From an uncultured Bacilli bacterium (GTDB taxonomy: Bacteria; Bacillota_I; Bacilli_A; RF39; UBA660): 32,363 bases of DNA. Location: contig CANRAE010000006.1 in NCBI GenBank assembly GCA_947628525.1, positions 1 to 32,363 on the forward strand, in the 5' to 3' direction. Numbering within the stretch: position 1 is the stretch's first letter; every line of letters begins with the position of its first letter. The notes under the pieces were generated by a model. It was given only the letters and a program-made list of their open reading frames with translations, made no database searches and was not told the origin of the DNA. Both the position numbers and the translations under genes were made by a program. Below are positions 11,286-20,066 of the stretch, one piece after another.

Positions 11286-12335
11286 ATGAACACAAAATTA
11301 TACAATCAAAACGTTAAAGTTATATTAAATGATGGTCAAATAATTAAAGGCAAATATATAAATAGTGGTGATGATAATAAATTATTAATTGATACTACTT
11401 TTATTGATCGAGCTAATGTCAAAGAAATTATACCATTAGATAACATTGAAGAATATATTCTTTTATATAAAAGTTATACGCAATTTGAAAGAAGATTATC
11501 ACTAAATACCGTTACCTCATATGATAAAGATCTTGAAAAATATCATGATTATTTAACTAGTAAACATATAACTGATATTAACAATATAAAAAAAGATGAT
11601 ATCGCTAATTATTTATCTTACTTATATAATGATTGTCATTTAACAACTACATCAATCGCAAGAAAACTAACAACAATTAAAAACTTTCATGCCTTTTTAT
11701 ATCTGCATGAATATATCCAATATGATGTATCTTCATCTATTGAAAGGCCAAAATTAAGAAAAACTTTACCAAAGGTATTAACAGTTGAGGAAGTAAGTAG
11801 ATTATTAGATATTAAATTAGAGACGATATTTGACTATCGCGATAAAGCTATGTTAGAATTAATGTATGCAACAGGATTAAGAATCAGTGAATTATTAAAT
11901 TTGACTATGAATGATATTGATTTAGAAAATTGTATTGTTCGATGTATAGGAAAAGGGCGTAAAGAGAGAATGATTCCAATTGGTGAATATGTACTTTCAT
12001 CAATGAATGAATATTTAGAAAGACGACCAAAACTATATAATATGAAAAAAAGTGAATATTTATTTCTAAATAATCATGGCAATGCAATGAGTCGCAGTGG
12101 CTTTTTTAAAATGCTAAATCATCGTTTAGAACAATGTGATATTCATACCAAAGTATCGCCCCATTCATTAAGACATAGTTTTGCAACCCATATGTTAGAA
12201 AATGGTGCCGATTTAAGGACAGTACAAGAATTATTAGGACATGCTGATATTAGTACAACCAGAATATATACTCATATATCAAATCAGAAAGTCAAACAAG
12301 ATTATGAAACATATCATCCTAGAAGCAAAAAATAG
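11286..12335 (+). CDS. Xer-type tyrosine recombinase with an N-terminal Sm-like extension
   Basis: Catalytic R (YATGLRISELLNL), HSLRHSFATHMLENGADLRTVQELLGHADISTTRIYTHIS; ~50-aa N-terminal extension NVKVILNDGQIIKGKYINSGDDNKLLID. Confidence 0.95.
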   Translation: MNTKLYNQNVKVILNDGQIIKGKYINSGDDNKLLIDTTFIDRANVKEIIPLDNIEEYILLYKSYTQFERRLSLNTVTSYDKDLEKYHDYLTSKHITDINNIKKDDIANYLSYLYNDCHLTTTSIARKLTTIKNFHAFLYLHEYIQYDVSSSIERPKLRKTLPKVLTVEEVSRLLDIKLETIFDYRDKAMLELMYATGLRISELLNLTMNDIDLENCIVRCIGKGRKERMIPIGEYVLSSMNEYLERRPKLYNMKKSEYLFLNNHGNAMSRSGFFKMLNHRLEQCDIHTKVSPHSLRHSFATHMLENGADLRTVQELLGHADISTTRIYTHISNQKVKQDYETYHPRSKK

Positions 12336-12346
12336 GGAGTGATTTT

Positions 12347-13516
12347 ATGCGATTTAAAAGAATATTTGTTTTAATATTAGATTCATTAGGAGTAGGGGAG
12401 GCAAGTGATGCTAACAACTATGGTGATAATGGAGCTAATACTTTAAAACATATAATTGATAATTGTGATATCTTTATTCCAAATCTTAAAAAATTAGGCT
12501 TTTTAAATACTATAAATATGGATGATAATCCTAATGTTGAAGCGTATTATACTATTGCTAAGCCTATTAATATTGGAAAAGACAGTATATCTGGACATTA
12601 TGAATTAATTGGTTTAGAATCTAAAATTCCTTTTAAAAATTTTACTACTACAGCGTTTCCTCGTGAATTAATTGATTTAATTGAAAGAACTATTGGTAAA
12701 AGAATTATTGGTAATAAAGTTACTAGTGGCGAAAATATATTAAATGAACTAGGTGATAGACATTTAAATTATGGTTCTTTAATACTATATACATCAGGTA
12801 ATTCTACATTAGAAATAGCAGCCCATGAGGATATAGTACCTATTTCTAAACTATATAGTTATTGTGAAAAAATAAGGCAAATTACCGAACAAGATGAATG
12901 GCGGGTAGCAAGAGTTATTGCTAGACCATTTTCGGGTAAAAATGGTAAATATAAATTTACTAATGATCGTAAAGATTATACTTTAAAACCTACTACTAAA
13001 AGTGTATTAAATTATTTAAAAGATAATAATTATAGTGTCATTTCTATTGGTAAAATAAATGATATTGTCGATGGGGAAGGAATAACTAAGGTAATTAAGT
13101 CTTCTAGTACTAATATTGATACAATTAATAAATTAAGCGATATAATAAGCAAAAATTTTACAGGAGTATGTATTACCGATCTAAGTGAATTTGATAGCGA
13201 ATTTGGGCATAAAAAAGACATTAAAGGCTATGCAGCTGCAATAGAAGAGTTAGATGTTGAAATACCTTTAATATTAAATCGTTTAAATACCGATGATTTA
13301 TTAATTATTACTGCTGATCATGGTAATGATCCTACTTTTGAATATAGTGATTACACCAGAGAAAACGTTCCTGTTATTGTATATGGACGTAACTTAAAAG
13401 CCCCAAAAAAACTTCCTATATTAGAAACAATGGCTGATATTGGGGCGACCATTGCTGATAATTTTGAAGTAAATAATACAGGAATAGGTCATAGTTTTTT
13501 AGATCAATTAAAATAG
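12347..13516 (+). CDS. deoB: Phosphopentomutase
   Basis: RFKRIFVLILDSLGVGEASDANNYGDNGANTLKHI; DSISGHYELIG; LLIITADHGNDPTF; RBS gggagtga. Confidence 0.97.
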   Translation: MRFKRIFVLILDSLGVGEASDANNYGDNGANTLKHIIDNCDIFIPNLKKLGFLNTINMDDNPNVEAYYTIAKPINIGKDSISGHYELIGLESKIPFKNFTTTAFPRELIDLIERTIGKRIIGNKVTSGENILNELGDRHLNYGSLILYTSGNSTLEIAAHEDIVPISKLYSYCEKIRQITEQDEWRVARVIARPFSGKNGKYKFTNDRKDYTLKPTTKSVLNYLKDNNYSVISIGKINDIVDGEGITKVIKSSSTNIDTINKLSDIISKNFTGVCITDLSEFDSEFGHKKDIKGYAAAIEELDVEIPLILNRLNTDDLLIITADHGNDPTFEYSDYTRENVPVIVYGRNLKAPKKLPILETMADIGATIADNFEVNNTGIGHSFLDQLK

Positions 13517-13533
13517 GGGAGGACCCCTATTTT
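13510..13533. terminator. Bidirectional terminator between deoB and the DUF1540-like gene
   Basis: AAAATAGGGG-AGGA-CCCCTATTTT perfect 10-bp stem followed by ATTTTTT. Confidence 0.9.
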
Positions 13534-13705
13534 ATTTTTTAGCTTCAACAAAACTACCACATATAGTATCACTTTTACAAGATACATTATCACTAGAACA
13601 TTTTTCATGCGATACTTTAATTTCTTTTAAAGTACATTCATTATTATAACAATTATTAAAACGACAACTTTCTACATCACACATAATCTTTTGATTAGCT
13701 TTCAT
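13532..13705 (-). CDS. DUF1540-like Cys-rich small protein (57 aa), not in the supplied ORF track
   Basis: Hand translation: MKANQKIMCDVESCRFNNCYNNECTLKEIKVSHEKCSSDNVSCKSDTICGSFVEAKK*; strong RBS aggagg upstream of ATG; Cys spacing CDVxxCxFNxxxxxxC and SDTxCxSF typical of DUF1540. Confidence 0.88.
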   Translation of the reverse strand: MKANQKIMCDVESCRFNNCYNNECTLKEIKVSHEKCSSDNVSCKSDTICGSFVEAKK

Positions 13706-14112
13706 TTGTCCTCCTTTTAATAATATTATTTGCTTTTTTAAATCTATTATTCCCCTCTTCTATTTTTTTATTAATAAAAGGGGAGGCTTCTAAAACAAAA
13801 TGAAATTAAAAAAGGTGGGTAATTTGTTTTACTCATTTCGTTTTAAATAAGTTTTGAATAACATTATATATAATGTATAATATAGATATTATTGAAATTT
13901 ATAATAAAATTATGTAATTATAGATTTGTAAAATTTTTTAAATTTAATAATATATAATATAAATAAATATAATATATGATGTATAATATAAGTATATATA
14001 GTAATAATACTTAAATATAATTAGTTAAAAATGCAATTTAATATAATAGAATATATAGAAGTCAACATAATATTAATTATCGGAACTTGATAAAAATACA
14101 ATTAAATATGAA

Positions 14113-14135
14113 AAAAAGAGAAAAATTCTCTTTTT
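14113..14135 (-). terminator. Terminator of the XRE regulator gene
   Basis: AAAAAGAGAA-AAA-TTCTCTTTTT perfect 10-bp stem. Confidence 0.8.
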
Positions 14136-14137
14136 AT

Positions 14138-14905
14138 TTAAACTTTCCTCGATTGTATTTCTGCTATTTTTTCTAATACTTCTTTGGCATTTTCTTCATT
14201 TATTTCAGTATAACCTAATTCTCTTAAAGCTTGTACTTTTGCTGTATTTAATTCTTGCGTTCTACTTAATTTTTCTTCGTTTTTATGTTCAATGTCTTGG
14301 ACAAATCTCTTATGAGATTCAGCTAATTTTACTTTGGAAGCACTACCATTATTATATAAAGTTAAACCAGAAAATAAAATACTTTCAAAAATAAATTGTT
14401 GATCAGGATTAAATACAAATTCCATGGGATCAGTAAATCCCATTGATTTAGACATATATGCTAAAATATATTTTAATTCCTTTGATGTTTCCATTGATTG
14501 TAAATAATGATATAAATATACATATGCATTATACGTATCTTTGGTTGTATCCTCTTGTAACTTTTCTTTTAATAAATTAATAATATCAGTTAATAATTCT
14601 TGTTCTTTTTTATTGAAACCTTTTAAATCAGCTAAAATTTCACGATCAGAAGAATCTTTAACACCTTCATTTAATCTACCTTCAACATCAATGATATAAG
14701 CACCATCAACGTTAATATTATGAATATCTTTTTCTTCCTTTATATTTAATAAACTCATTAATTTAGTTGCTTTTTCTTTTGGCCAATCATTTAATGATTT
14801 TAATGCTAAATAATTATAGAGCATTTGCCTTGAAACACCTAAATATTTTGCTAATCTTACTTTTGAAACCCCTAATTCATTTAATAAATCATTTAAGTTT
14901 GTCAT
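14138..14905 (-). CDS. XRE-family HTH protein with a conserved-looking C-terminal domain; likely start MTNLNDLL
   Basis: LLNELGVSKVRLAKYLGVSRQMLYNYLALKSLNDWPKEKATKLMSLL helix-turn-helix; RBS ggaggg upstream of 14905. Confidence 0.8.
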   Translation of the reverse strand: MTNLNDLLNELGVSKVRLAKYLGVSRQMLYNYLALKSLNDWPKEKATKLMSLLNIKEEKDIHNINVDGAYIIDVEGRLNEGVKDSSDREILADLKGFNKKEQELLTDIINLLKEKLQEDTTKDTYNAYVYLYHYLQSMETSKELKYILAYMSKSMGFTDPMEFVFNPDQQFIFESILFSGLTLYNNGSASKVKLAESHKRFVQDIEHKNEEKLSRTQELNTAKVQALRELGYTEINEENAKEVLEKIAEIQSRKV

Positions 14906-14925
14906 AACTTCTACCCTCCATATTA

Positions 14926-14953
14926 ATTGTATCATAGATGTTGACATTGTCAA
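14926..14953 (-). promoter_or_regulatory. Promoter of the XRE gene with a palindromic -35/operator-like site
   Basis: Minus strand TTGACA-N16-TACAAT; the -35 lies inside the palindrome TTGACA-A-TGTCAA. Confidence 0.65.
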
Positions 14954-14972
14954 GTGTAAAGTAAAATTTATG

Positions 14973-15977
14973 TTAAAATTGATTATTAATTATATTTATT
15001 ATTTCTTGTCCATTATATTTCAATTTAGTATCATTTAGGATATGTAATGCTTTTAATTCTTCTAATGTTTTAGGCTTATTTTTGATAATTAAAGCCATTT
15101 CTTTATTATTAAAAACACAATATGCTGGAATATTTTTATCTTTGCTTTTTGCCATACGATATTCTCTTAATTTGTTTTCCAGCTCTATATCGCTATTTAT
15201 AATGCTTACATCATTATTATTCGTATTTTCTATACTTTTTAAAGTATATTTATTAATGATATTGTTATTTTCTTTAACAATATTTTTCTCTAATAAACTT
15301 TGAGCATTTTCTAGCATTTGTCTTTGCGAATAATATGATAGGCTATCAGTATTATCATAATCTTTTTTTAAATAAGCATTTAATTGATCAATTTTAACAA
15401 TATGATTTTTTATTTCACTAGGAGCATCGTTAATGTTTAATATACCTTGGGGATTACTAAATACAACTAACGGTTTATAGCTTTTATTAAAAGCTTTTTC
15501 AAACAATAATCTATCAATAATATTATGTGCTTCTAGCCATCTTTTCTTTAATAGTTCAACATGCCTTAAAGCTTGACGATATGGCGAATAAAAAGCTTCT
15601 TTTATTTTTTTATCATTAATATAATATTCTCTAATGAATTCTCCTTTATTATCAACGGTAACATTACCAATAAGATTTTTACATTCAATAACATACATAC
15701 ATGCTGGTGTTATAACAAAATAATCTATTTGCGCTGTTAAATCTTGATATGGAATGGTTATATCCCTTAAAACATACATACCCAAGTCGCTTGTTTTAAG
15801 CTCATAAGCAATTTGATTTTCTCCTTGTAGGCCCATTTGTAACTTCTTTATATCAATATCAATTTTGTCTTTTTCTACAACTTGGTCTCTAATATTAATT
15901 AACATATTTAAATCTTTTTCTAAGTTACTATCTTCTTTTAAAAACACAGTATCTCTAAACTTATCAAAGAATCCCAT
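14973..15977 (-). CDS. NERD (nuclease-related) domain protein; start trimmed to MGFFDKFRD
   Basis: GLQGENQIAYELKTSDLGMYVLRDITIPYQDLTAQIDYFVITPACMYVIECKNLIGNVTVDNKGEF is typical of NERD; RBS aaaggagt. Confidence 0.88.
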   Translation of the reverse strand: MGFFDKFRDTVFLKEDSNLEKDLNMLINIRDQVVEKDKIDIDIKKLQMGLQGENQIAYELKTSDLGMYVLRDITIPYQDLTAQIDYFVITPACMYVIECKNLIGNVTVDNKGEFIREYYINDKKIKEAFYSPYRQALRHVELLKKRWLEAHNIIDRLLFEKAFNKSYKPLVVFSNPQGILNINDAPSEIKNHIVKIDQLNAYLKKDYDNTDSLSYYSQRQMLENAQSLLEKNIVKENNNIINKYTLKSIENTNNNDVSIINSDIELENKLREYRMAKSKDKNIPAYCVFNNKEMALIIKNKPKTLEELKALHILNDTKLKYNGQEIINIINNQF

Positions 15978-15987
15978 TTTTACTCCT

Positions 15988-17103
15988 TTATAATAAATAC
16001 CAAAGTTTTGTATCATTTTTTCTTACTTCTTTAATAATTCCGCCACCAATACATTTTTCGTTTAAATAGAACACACATGCTTGTCCAGGTGTTACTGATT
16101 TAATATCGTCATATCTAACCAATATTTCACCATTTTCTAAATATTCAAGCCTAACAGGGTAATCTTTGGCTCGATATCTAAATTTAGCCGTACATTCCTT
16201 AGGCCTTAATTCACAATTAAAATTAACTGAATCAATAAGACAACTATCAGAATATAAATACTTATTATCATCACCGAGAGCTACATATAATATATTTTGA
16301 TCAAGATTTTTACCTACTACAAATAAACGTTGATCATTACCACCAATATCTAATCCCCTTCTCTGTCCAATAGTATAATACATAAGCCCAATATGTTCAC
16401 CTAATACTTCATTAGTATCAATATTTACTATTTTACCTTTTTGATTTGGTAAATAATTCTTTAAAAATTCTTTAAAATTTCTCTCACCAATAAAACAAAT
16501 ACCCGTAGAATCCTTCTTATCAGCGGTAATTAAATCATATTTTTTAGCTATTGATCTTACTTCATCTTTTTCGATATCGCCAAGAGGAAAGATAACATTA
16601 TTTAATTGCTCTTTACTTAATTGTGATAAAAAATAAGTTTGGTCTTTATTAGTATCTTTACTACGGCACAAATAACCATCTTTAATTTTAGCATAATGTC
16701 CTGTAGCAATATAAGAAGCCCCTAGTTTTTTAGCTTCTTTGATAAAATAGTCAAATTTTATATATTTATTACACATAATATCCGGATTAGGGGTCCTCCC
16801 CTTTTTTAATTCGTCTAAGAAATAAGTAAAAACAAAATCCCAATACTCTTTAATAAAATCAATACGATGTAGGGGAATATTTATTTTGTTACATACCTCA
16901 ACCGCATCATTATAATCTTGTTCCTGAGGACATATATTATTTTGCAAATTAGGATTACCCAAATAATCATTATTTATAGTGCTATCCCAATTACGCATAA
17001 ATAAGCCTTCTACCTCATATCCTTGCTCTTTTAAAAGTATGGCAGCAACCGAAGAATCAACGCCACCACTCATTCCAATTATTACTTTTCCCTTTTTTTC
17101 CAT
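15988..17103 (-). CDS. mnmA: tRNA 2-thiouridine(34) synthase MnmA
   Basis: [75 protein letters not shown]. Confidence 0.97.
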   Translation of the reverse strand: MEKKGKVIIGMSGGVDSSVAAILLKEQGYEVEGLFMRNWDSTINNDYLGNPNLQNNICPQEQDYNDAVEVCNKINIPLHRIDFIKEYWDFVFTYFLDELKKGRTPNPDIMCNKYIKFDYFIKEAKKLGASYIATGHYAKIKDGYLCRSKDTNKDQTYFLSQLSKEQLNNVIFPLGDIEKDEVRSIAKKYDLITADKKDSTGICFIGERNFKEFLKNYLPNQKGKIVNIDTNEVLGEHIGLMYYTIGQRRGLDIGGNDQRLFVVGKNLDQNILYVALGDDNKYLYSDSCLIDSVNFNCELRPKECTAKFRYRAKDYPVRLEYLENGEILVRYDDIKSVTPGQACVFYLNEKCIGGGIIKEVRKNDTKLWYLL

Positions 17104-17151
17104 ACGTTTCACCACTAATTTATTATATATTATTTTTAGGTAAAAGTAAAT

Positions 17152-17790
17152 TTAAACTAATGATGACAAAAGACCCATTAAATATGTTGCTACAAAAGTT
17201 TCATAAATTGACAATATTAAAGACACTATACAACATAATAATAGTATTTTGATATATTTACGCATAACAAATTTAAAATTAATATTTTCTTTTAAAAACA
17301 AATAACGAAATAATTTAATGCAAAAAGATAATGCATAAAATCCTATTAAAACAAGTAATAATAGAAATAAAGGTTGATGAGGAAATAAATAGACGATCAT
17401 AATTGGTATACTCTTAAACCCTAAACTAGCTATTAATGACGAAATTGAAAAGCCAAAAATAAAACTTTTAATACCAATTAATAAAATAATAAAAGGAAAA
17501 CCAATAATAGACATTCCTAATAACCAAATCAATAAAATATAACCTAAATTAGTGATCAAAGAATTATTTAATGCTACGACATAATTCAAATTATCTTTAT
17601 TACTAATATTCGTAAAAAAAGTAGTTAAATGTTCTTTTACCATAATAGTATCATTATTACTAATAATAAACCAAAACATAATGCCTAATAATATACTTAA
17701 ACCAACTAAGATAGTTAATAATAAATAACGTTTTTTTTGACGTATTATATGTTTCTTGGCTTTATTAATTCCTAAATTCATATCAATCAC
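17152..17790 (-). CDS. SpoIIM-like multi-pass membrane protein
   Basis: Multiple TM segments; GIKSFIFGFSISSLIASLGFKSIPIMIVYLFPHQPLFLLLLVLIG resembles stage II sporulation protein M. Confidence 0.6.
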   Translation of the reverse strand: MIDMNLGINKAKKHIIRQKKRYLLLTILVGLSILLGIMFWFIISNNDTIMVKEHLTTFFTNISNKDNLNYVVALNNSLITNLGYILLIWLLGMSIIGFPFIILLIGIKSFIFGFSISSLIASLGFKSIPIMIVYLFPHQPLFLLLLVLIGFYALSFCIKLFRYLFLKENINFKFVMRKYIKILLLCCIVSLILSIYETFVATYLMGLLSSLV

Positions 17791-17856
17791 CCATTAAAAT
17801 CATATTAAGTATTTTCTTATTTATGATTATTTATTGGTATTTTACTTAATTCATGC

Positions 17857-17862
17857 TATAAT
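17857..17862 (+). promoter_or_regulatory. -10 box upstream of the 29-aa microprotein ORF
   Basis: TTGGTA-N17-TATAAT, followed by RBS gaggtg. Confidence 0.55.
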
Positions 17863-17882
17863 GGTAACGAGGTGTTATAAAA

Positions 17883-17972
17883 ATGAATCAGAAAGTTGTT
17901 AAAGTTGTATCGATTATTTTATTAATGATAATGATCTTATCTTTTATTGCAAGTATTGTAGTATATATTTAA
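17883..17972 (+). CDS. 29-aa single-TM microprotein (Prli42/DUF4044-like), not in the supplied ORF track
   Basis: Hand translation: MNQKVVKVVSIILLMIMILSFIASIVVYI*; RBS gaggtg, upstream TATAAT, immediately followed by a terminator. Confidence 0.75.
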   Translation: MNQKVVKVVSIILLMIMILSFIASIVVYI

Positions 17973-17977
17973 ATAAT

Positions 17978-17998
17978 ACCTATTTCATAGGTTTTTTT
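17978..17998 (+). terminator. Terminator after the microprotein ORF
   Basis: ACCTAT-TTC-ATAGGTTTTTTT. Confidence 0.85.
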
Positions 17999-18033
17999 GT
18001 TATATTTCTTTTTTTTATGCATATATTTTTGAT

Positions 18034-19329
18034 ATGAATAAAGAAAAGTTTATTACATCAGCAATTATACTTATGTTAGGTGGCTTTATAACTAAAATAT
18101 TAGGAATGGTTATTAAGATAGTTATGAATAGAATTGTTGGGGTAGATGGTATTGGATTATATATGTTAATCTTCCCTACTTTTTCGCTTTTTACGACTTT
18201 ATCACAGTTAGGCTTTCCAGTAGCTATAAGTAAATTAGTATCTGAGGATAAGCACAATAATAAAAATATAGTTTTTACAGTTGTACCTATATCTTTGATA
18301 ATAAATGTTTTTTTAATGCTCTTAATTATTGTTTTAGCACCTACTTTAGCTAATAATTTATTAAAAGATCCTAGGTGCTATTATCCTATTTTAGCTATTG
18401 GTGTAGTTCTTCCTTTTGATAGTTTATCAAGTATTTTACGAGGATACTTTTTTGGTAAACAAAAAATGATCCCTCATGTTTTATCTAATATTACTGAGCA
18501 AATTATAAGATTAATATTAATTATTATAACTATTCCTAAACTTCTTAATAAAAGCTTAATTTACGCCGTTAGTGGTCTGATATTAGTTAACGTTATAAGT
18601 GAATTTATATCGTTTATCGTTTTATTTTTGCATCTTCCTAAAAAGGCCAAAATAAAGAAAAAAGATATCATCATAGATCCTCTTAATTTAAAAGCTATTC
18701 TTAATATTTCCCTACCTACTACTGGGGGAAGAATCATCGGTTCTATCGGTTATTTTTTAGAACCAATTATCTTAACTTTTGTTTTATTAAAATCAGGTTT
18801 TTCTAATGATTATATTGTAAGAGAATATGGTATTATTAATGGTTACGTTATGCCTTTACTTTTATTACCTTCTTTTTTTACTAATGCTATTTCCCAAGCT
18901 TTACTACCAGTAGTAAGTAAAGCATACGCTAATAATAATTATTCATATATTAAAAGAAAAATAAAACAAGCAATTATGTTTTCTTTAATAATAGGCATTC
19001 CCGTTACTCTTTTTTTTGAACTAATACCTAGTGTACCATTAAAATTAATATATGGAACTAGTGAAGGGATCAATTATATTCGTTTTCTTGCTCCTATTTG
19101 TTTAATACAATATATACAAGCACCTTTATCGTCAAGTCTAGATGCTGTTGGTAAAAGCAAAATAAATATGCATACAACTATAATAGGCATGAGTATAAGA
19201 GCTTTATCATTAATTAGTTTTTCGTTATTTGGTATTGGTATTTGGAGCCTTATATTAGGTATTAGTATTAGTTGTATATATATAACCTTTTATAATTATA
19301 AAAAAGTAAAAGAAATACTTACTATTTAG
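18034..19329 (+). CDS. SpoVB/MATE-type polysaccharide flippase family protein
   Basis: FITSAIILMLGGFITKILGMVIKIVMNRIVGVDGIGLYMLIFPTFSLFTTLSQLGFPVAISKLVSE typical of the SpoVB/Wzx clade; multi-TM. Confidence 0.88.
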   Translation: MNKEKFITSAIILMLGGFITKILGMVIKIVMNRIVGVDGIGLYMLIFPTFSLFTTLSQLGFPVAISKLVSEDKHNNKNIVFTVVPISLIINVFLMLLIIVLAPTLANNLLKDPRCYYPILAIGVVLPFDSLSSILRGYFFGKQKMIPHVLSNITEQIIRLILIIITIPKLLNKSLIYAVSGLILVNVISEFISFIVLFLHLPKKAKIKKKDIIIDPLNLKAILNISLPTTGGRIIGSIGYFLEPIILTFVLLKSGFSNDYIVREYGIINGYVMPLLLLPSFFTNAISQALLPVVSKAYANNNYSYIKRKIKQAIMFSLIIGIPVTLFFELIPSVPLKLIYGTSEGINYIRFLAPICLIQYIQAPLSSSLDAVGKSKINMHTTIIGMSIRALSLISFSLFGIGIWSLILGISISCIYITFYNYKKVKEILTI

Positions 19330-20017
19330 TATTTCTTTTCATATCAATGATTATTTTTCGATCATGATCCGTTATTTTCCTAGATTCTAATATTTTTTGT
19401 AACGTTTTATTATAAGTAAAATTATCTAACTTATTATTGTTAAGATAATTCAAAGTTTTATGACGATATTTACAAAAGCAAATACTTAATAACCAAGCTT
19501 TAGCCATTTGACTATAATAAAAGGTAGATGGATTATTATCAATCAAAGTAAAGATTTTATCAATATGATTATCATCTAAAAAATGATCCATTATCATTAT
19601 ATAGCCGATTCGTTCAATAAACTCTTGATTACTACTAAGATATGAAGTAGCTAAATCAAAATATTTCTCATTTTTAGCTAAACTTTTCATGTTAGCTATA
19701 CATATATCACACGTTGCCCAATTATCTACTTTATGAATGAATTTGTCAAAATACAAATCAAAAAGTCTTTGATCCTTGATATTAGCAATAATTAATCCTT
19801 CAATAATACTTTCTTCAAAATATGTATTTTTCAAATATTTAAGTATTTTTTCGTACGTATTGGCATCCACTTTATTAATAAGTTTTCTTAATATTGGTAT
19901 TTTAACCCCAATAATTTCTTTATTAGTATTAATTATTTTTTGATTGAAAATAGCATATTTTTGATCACTTATAGATTTTAAATATGTTATTAACTCATTA
20001 TAATTATTAAAATTCAT
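19322..20017 (-). CDS. DNA alkylation repair (AlkD-like HEAT repeat) protein; start trimmed to MNFNNYNELI
   Basis: GVKIPILRKLINKVD, VDNWATCDICIANM, ERIGYIMIMDHFLDDNHIDKIF; RBS cctcct (minus AGGAGG) at 20021. Confidence 0.85.
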   Translation of the reverse strand: MNFNNYNELITYLKSISDQKYAIFNQKIINTNKEIIGVKIPILRKLINKVDANTYEKILKYLKNTYFEESIIEGLIIANIKDQRLFDLYFDKFIHKVDNWATCDICIANMKSLAKNEKYFDLATSYLSSNQEFIERIGYIMIMDHFLDDNHIDKIFTLIDNNPSTFYYSQMAKAWLLSICFCKYRHKTLNYLNNNKLDNFTYNKTLQKILESRKITDHDRKIIIDMKRNTK

Positions 20018-20035
20018 AAACCTCCTGTATAATAA

Positions 20036-20057
20036 AAAAAGAGAACATTCTCTTTTT
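20036..20057. terminator. Terminator at the end of the C-D surface-protein operon
   Basis: AAAAAGAGAA-CA-TTCTCTTTTT hairpin flanked by A and T runs. Confidence 0.8.
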
Positions 20058-20066
20058 AATAGTATA

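Noticed and set aside
14138-15977. XRE regulator plus NERD protein as a defence or toxin-antitoxin module
   Set aside because: Both families occur widely outside defence contexts, no partner toxin or effector is recognisable, and the neighbours are housekeeping genes.
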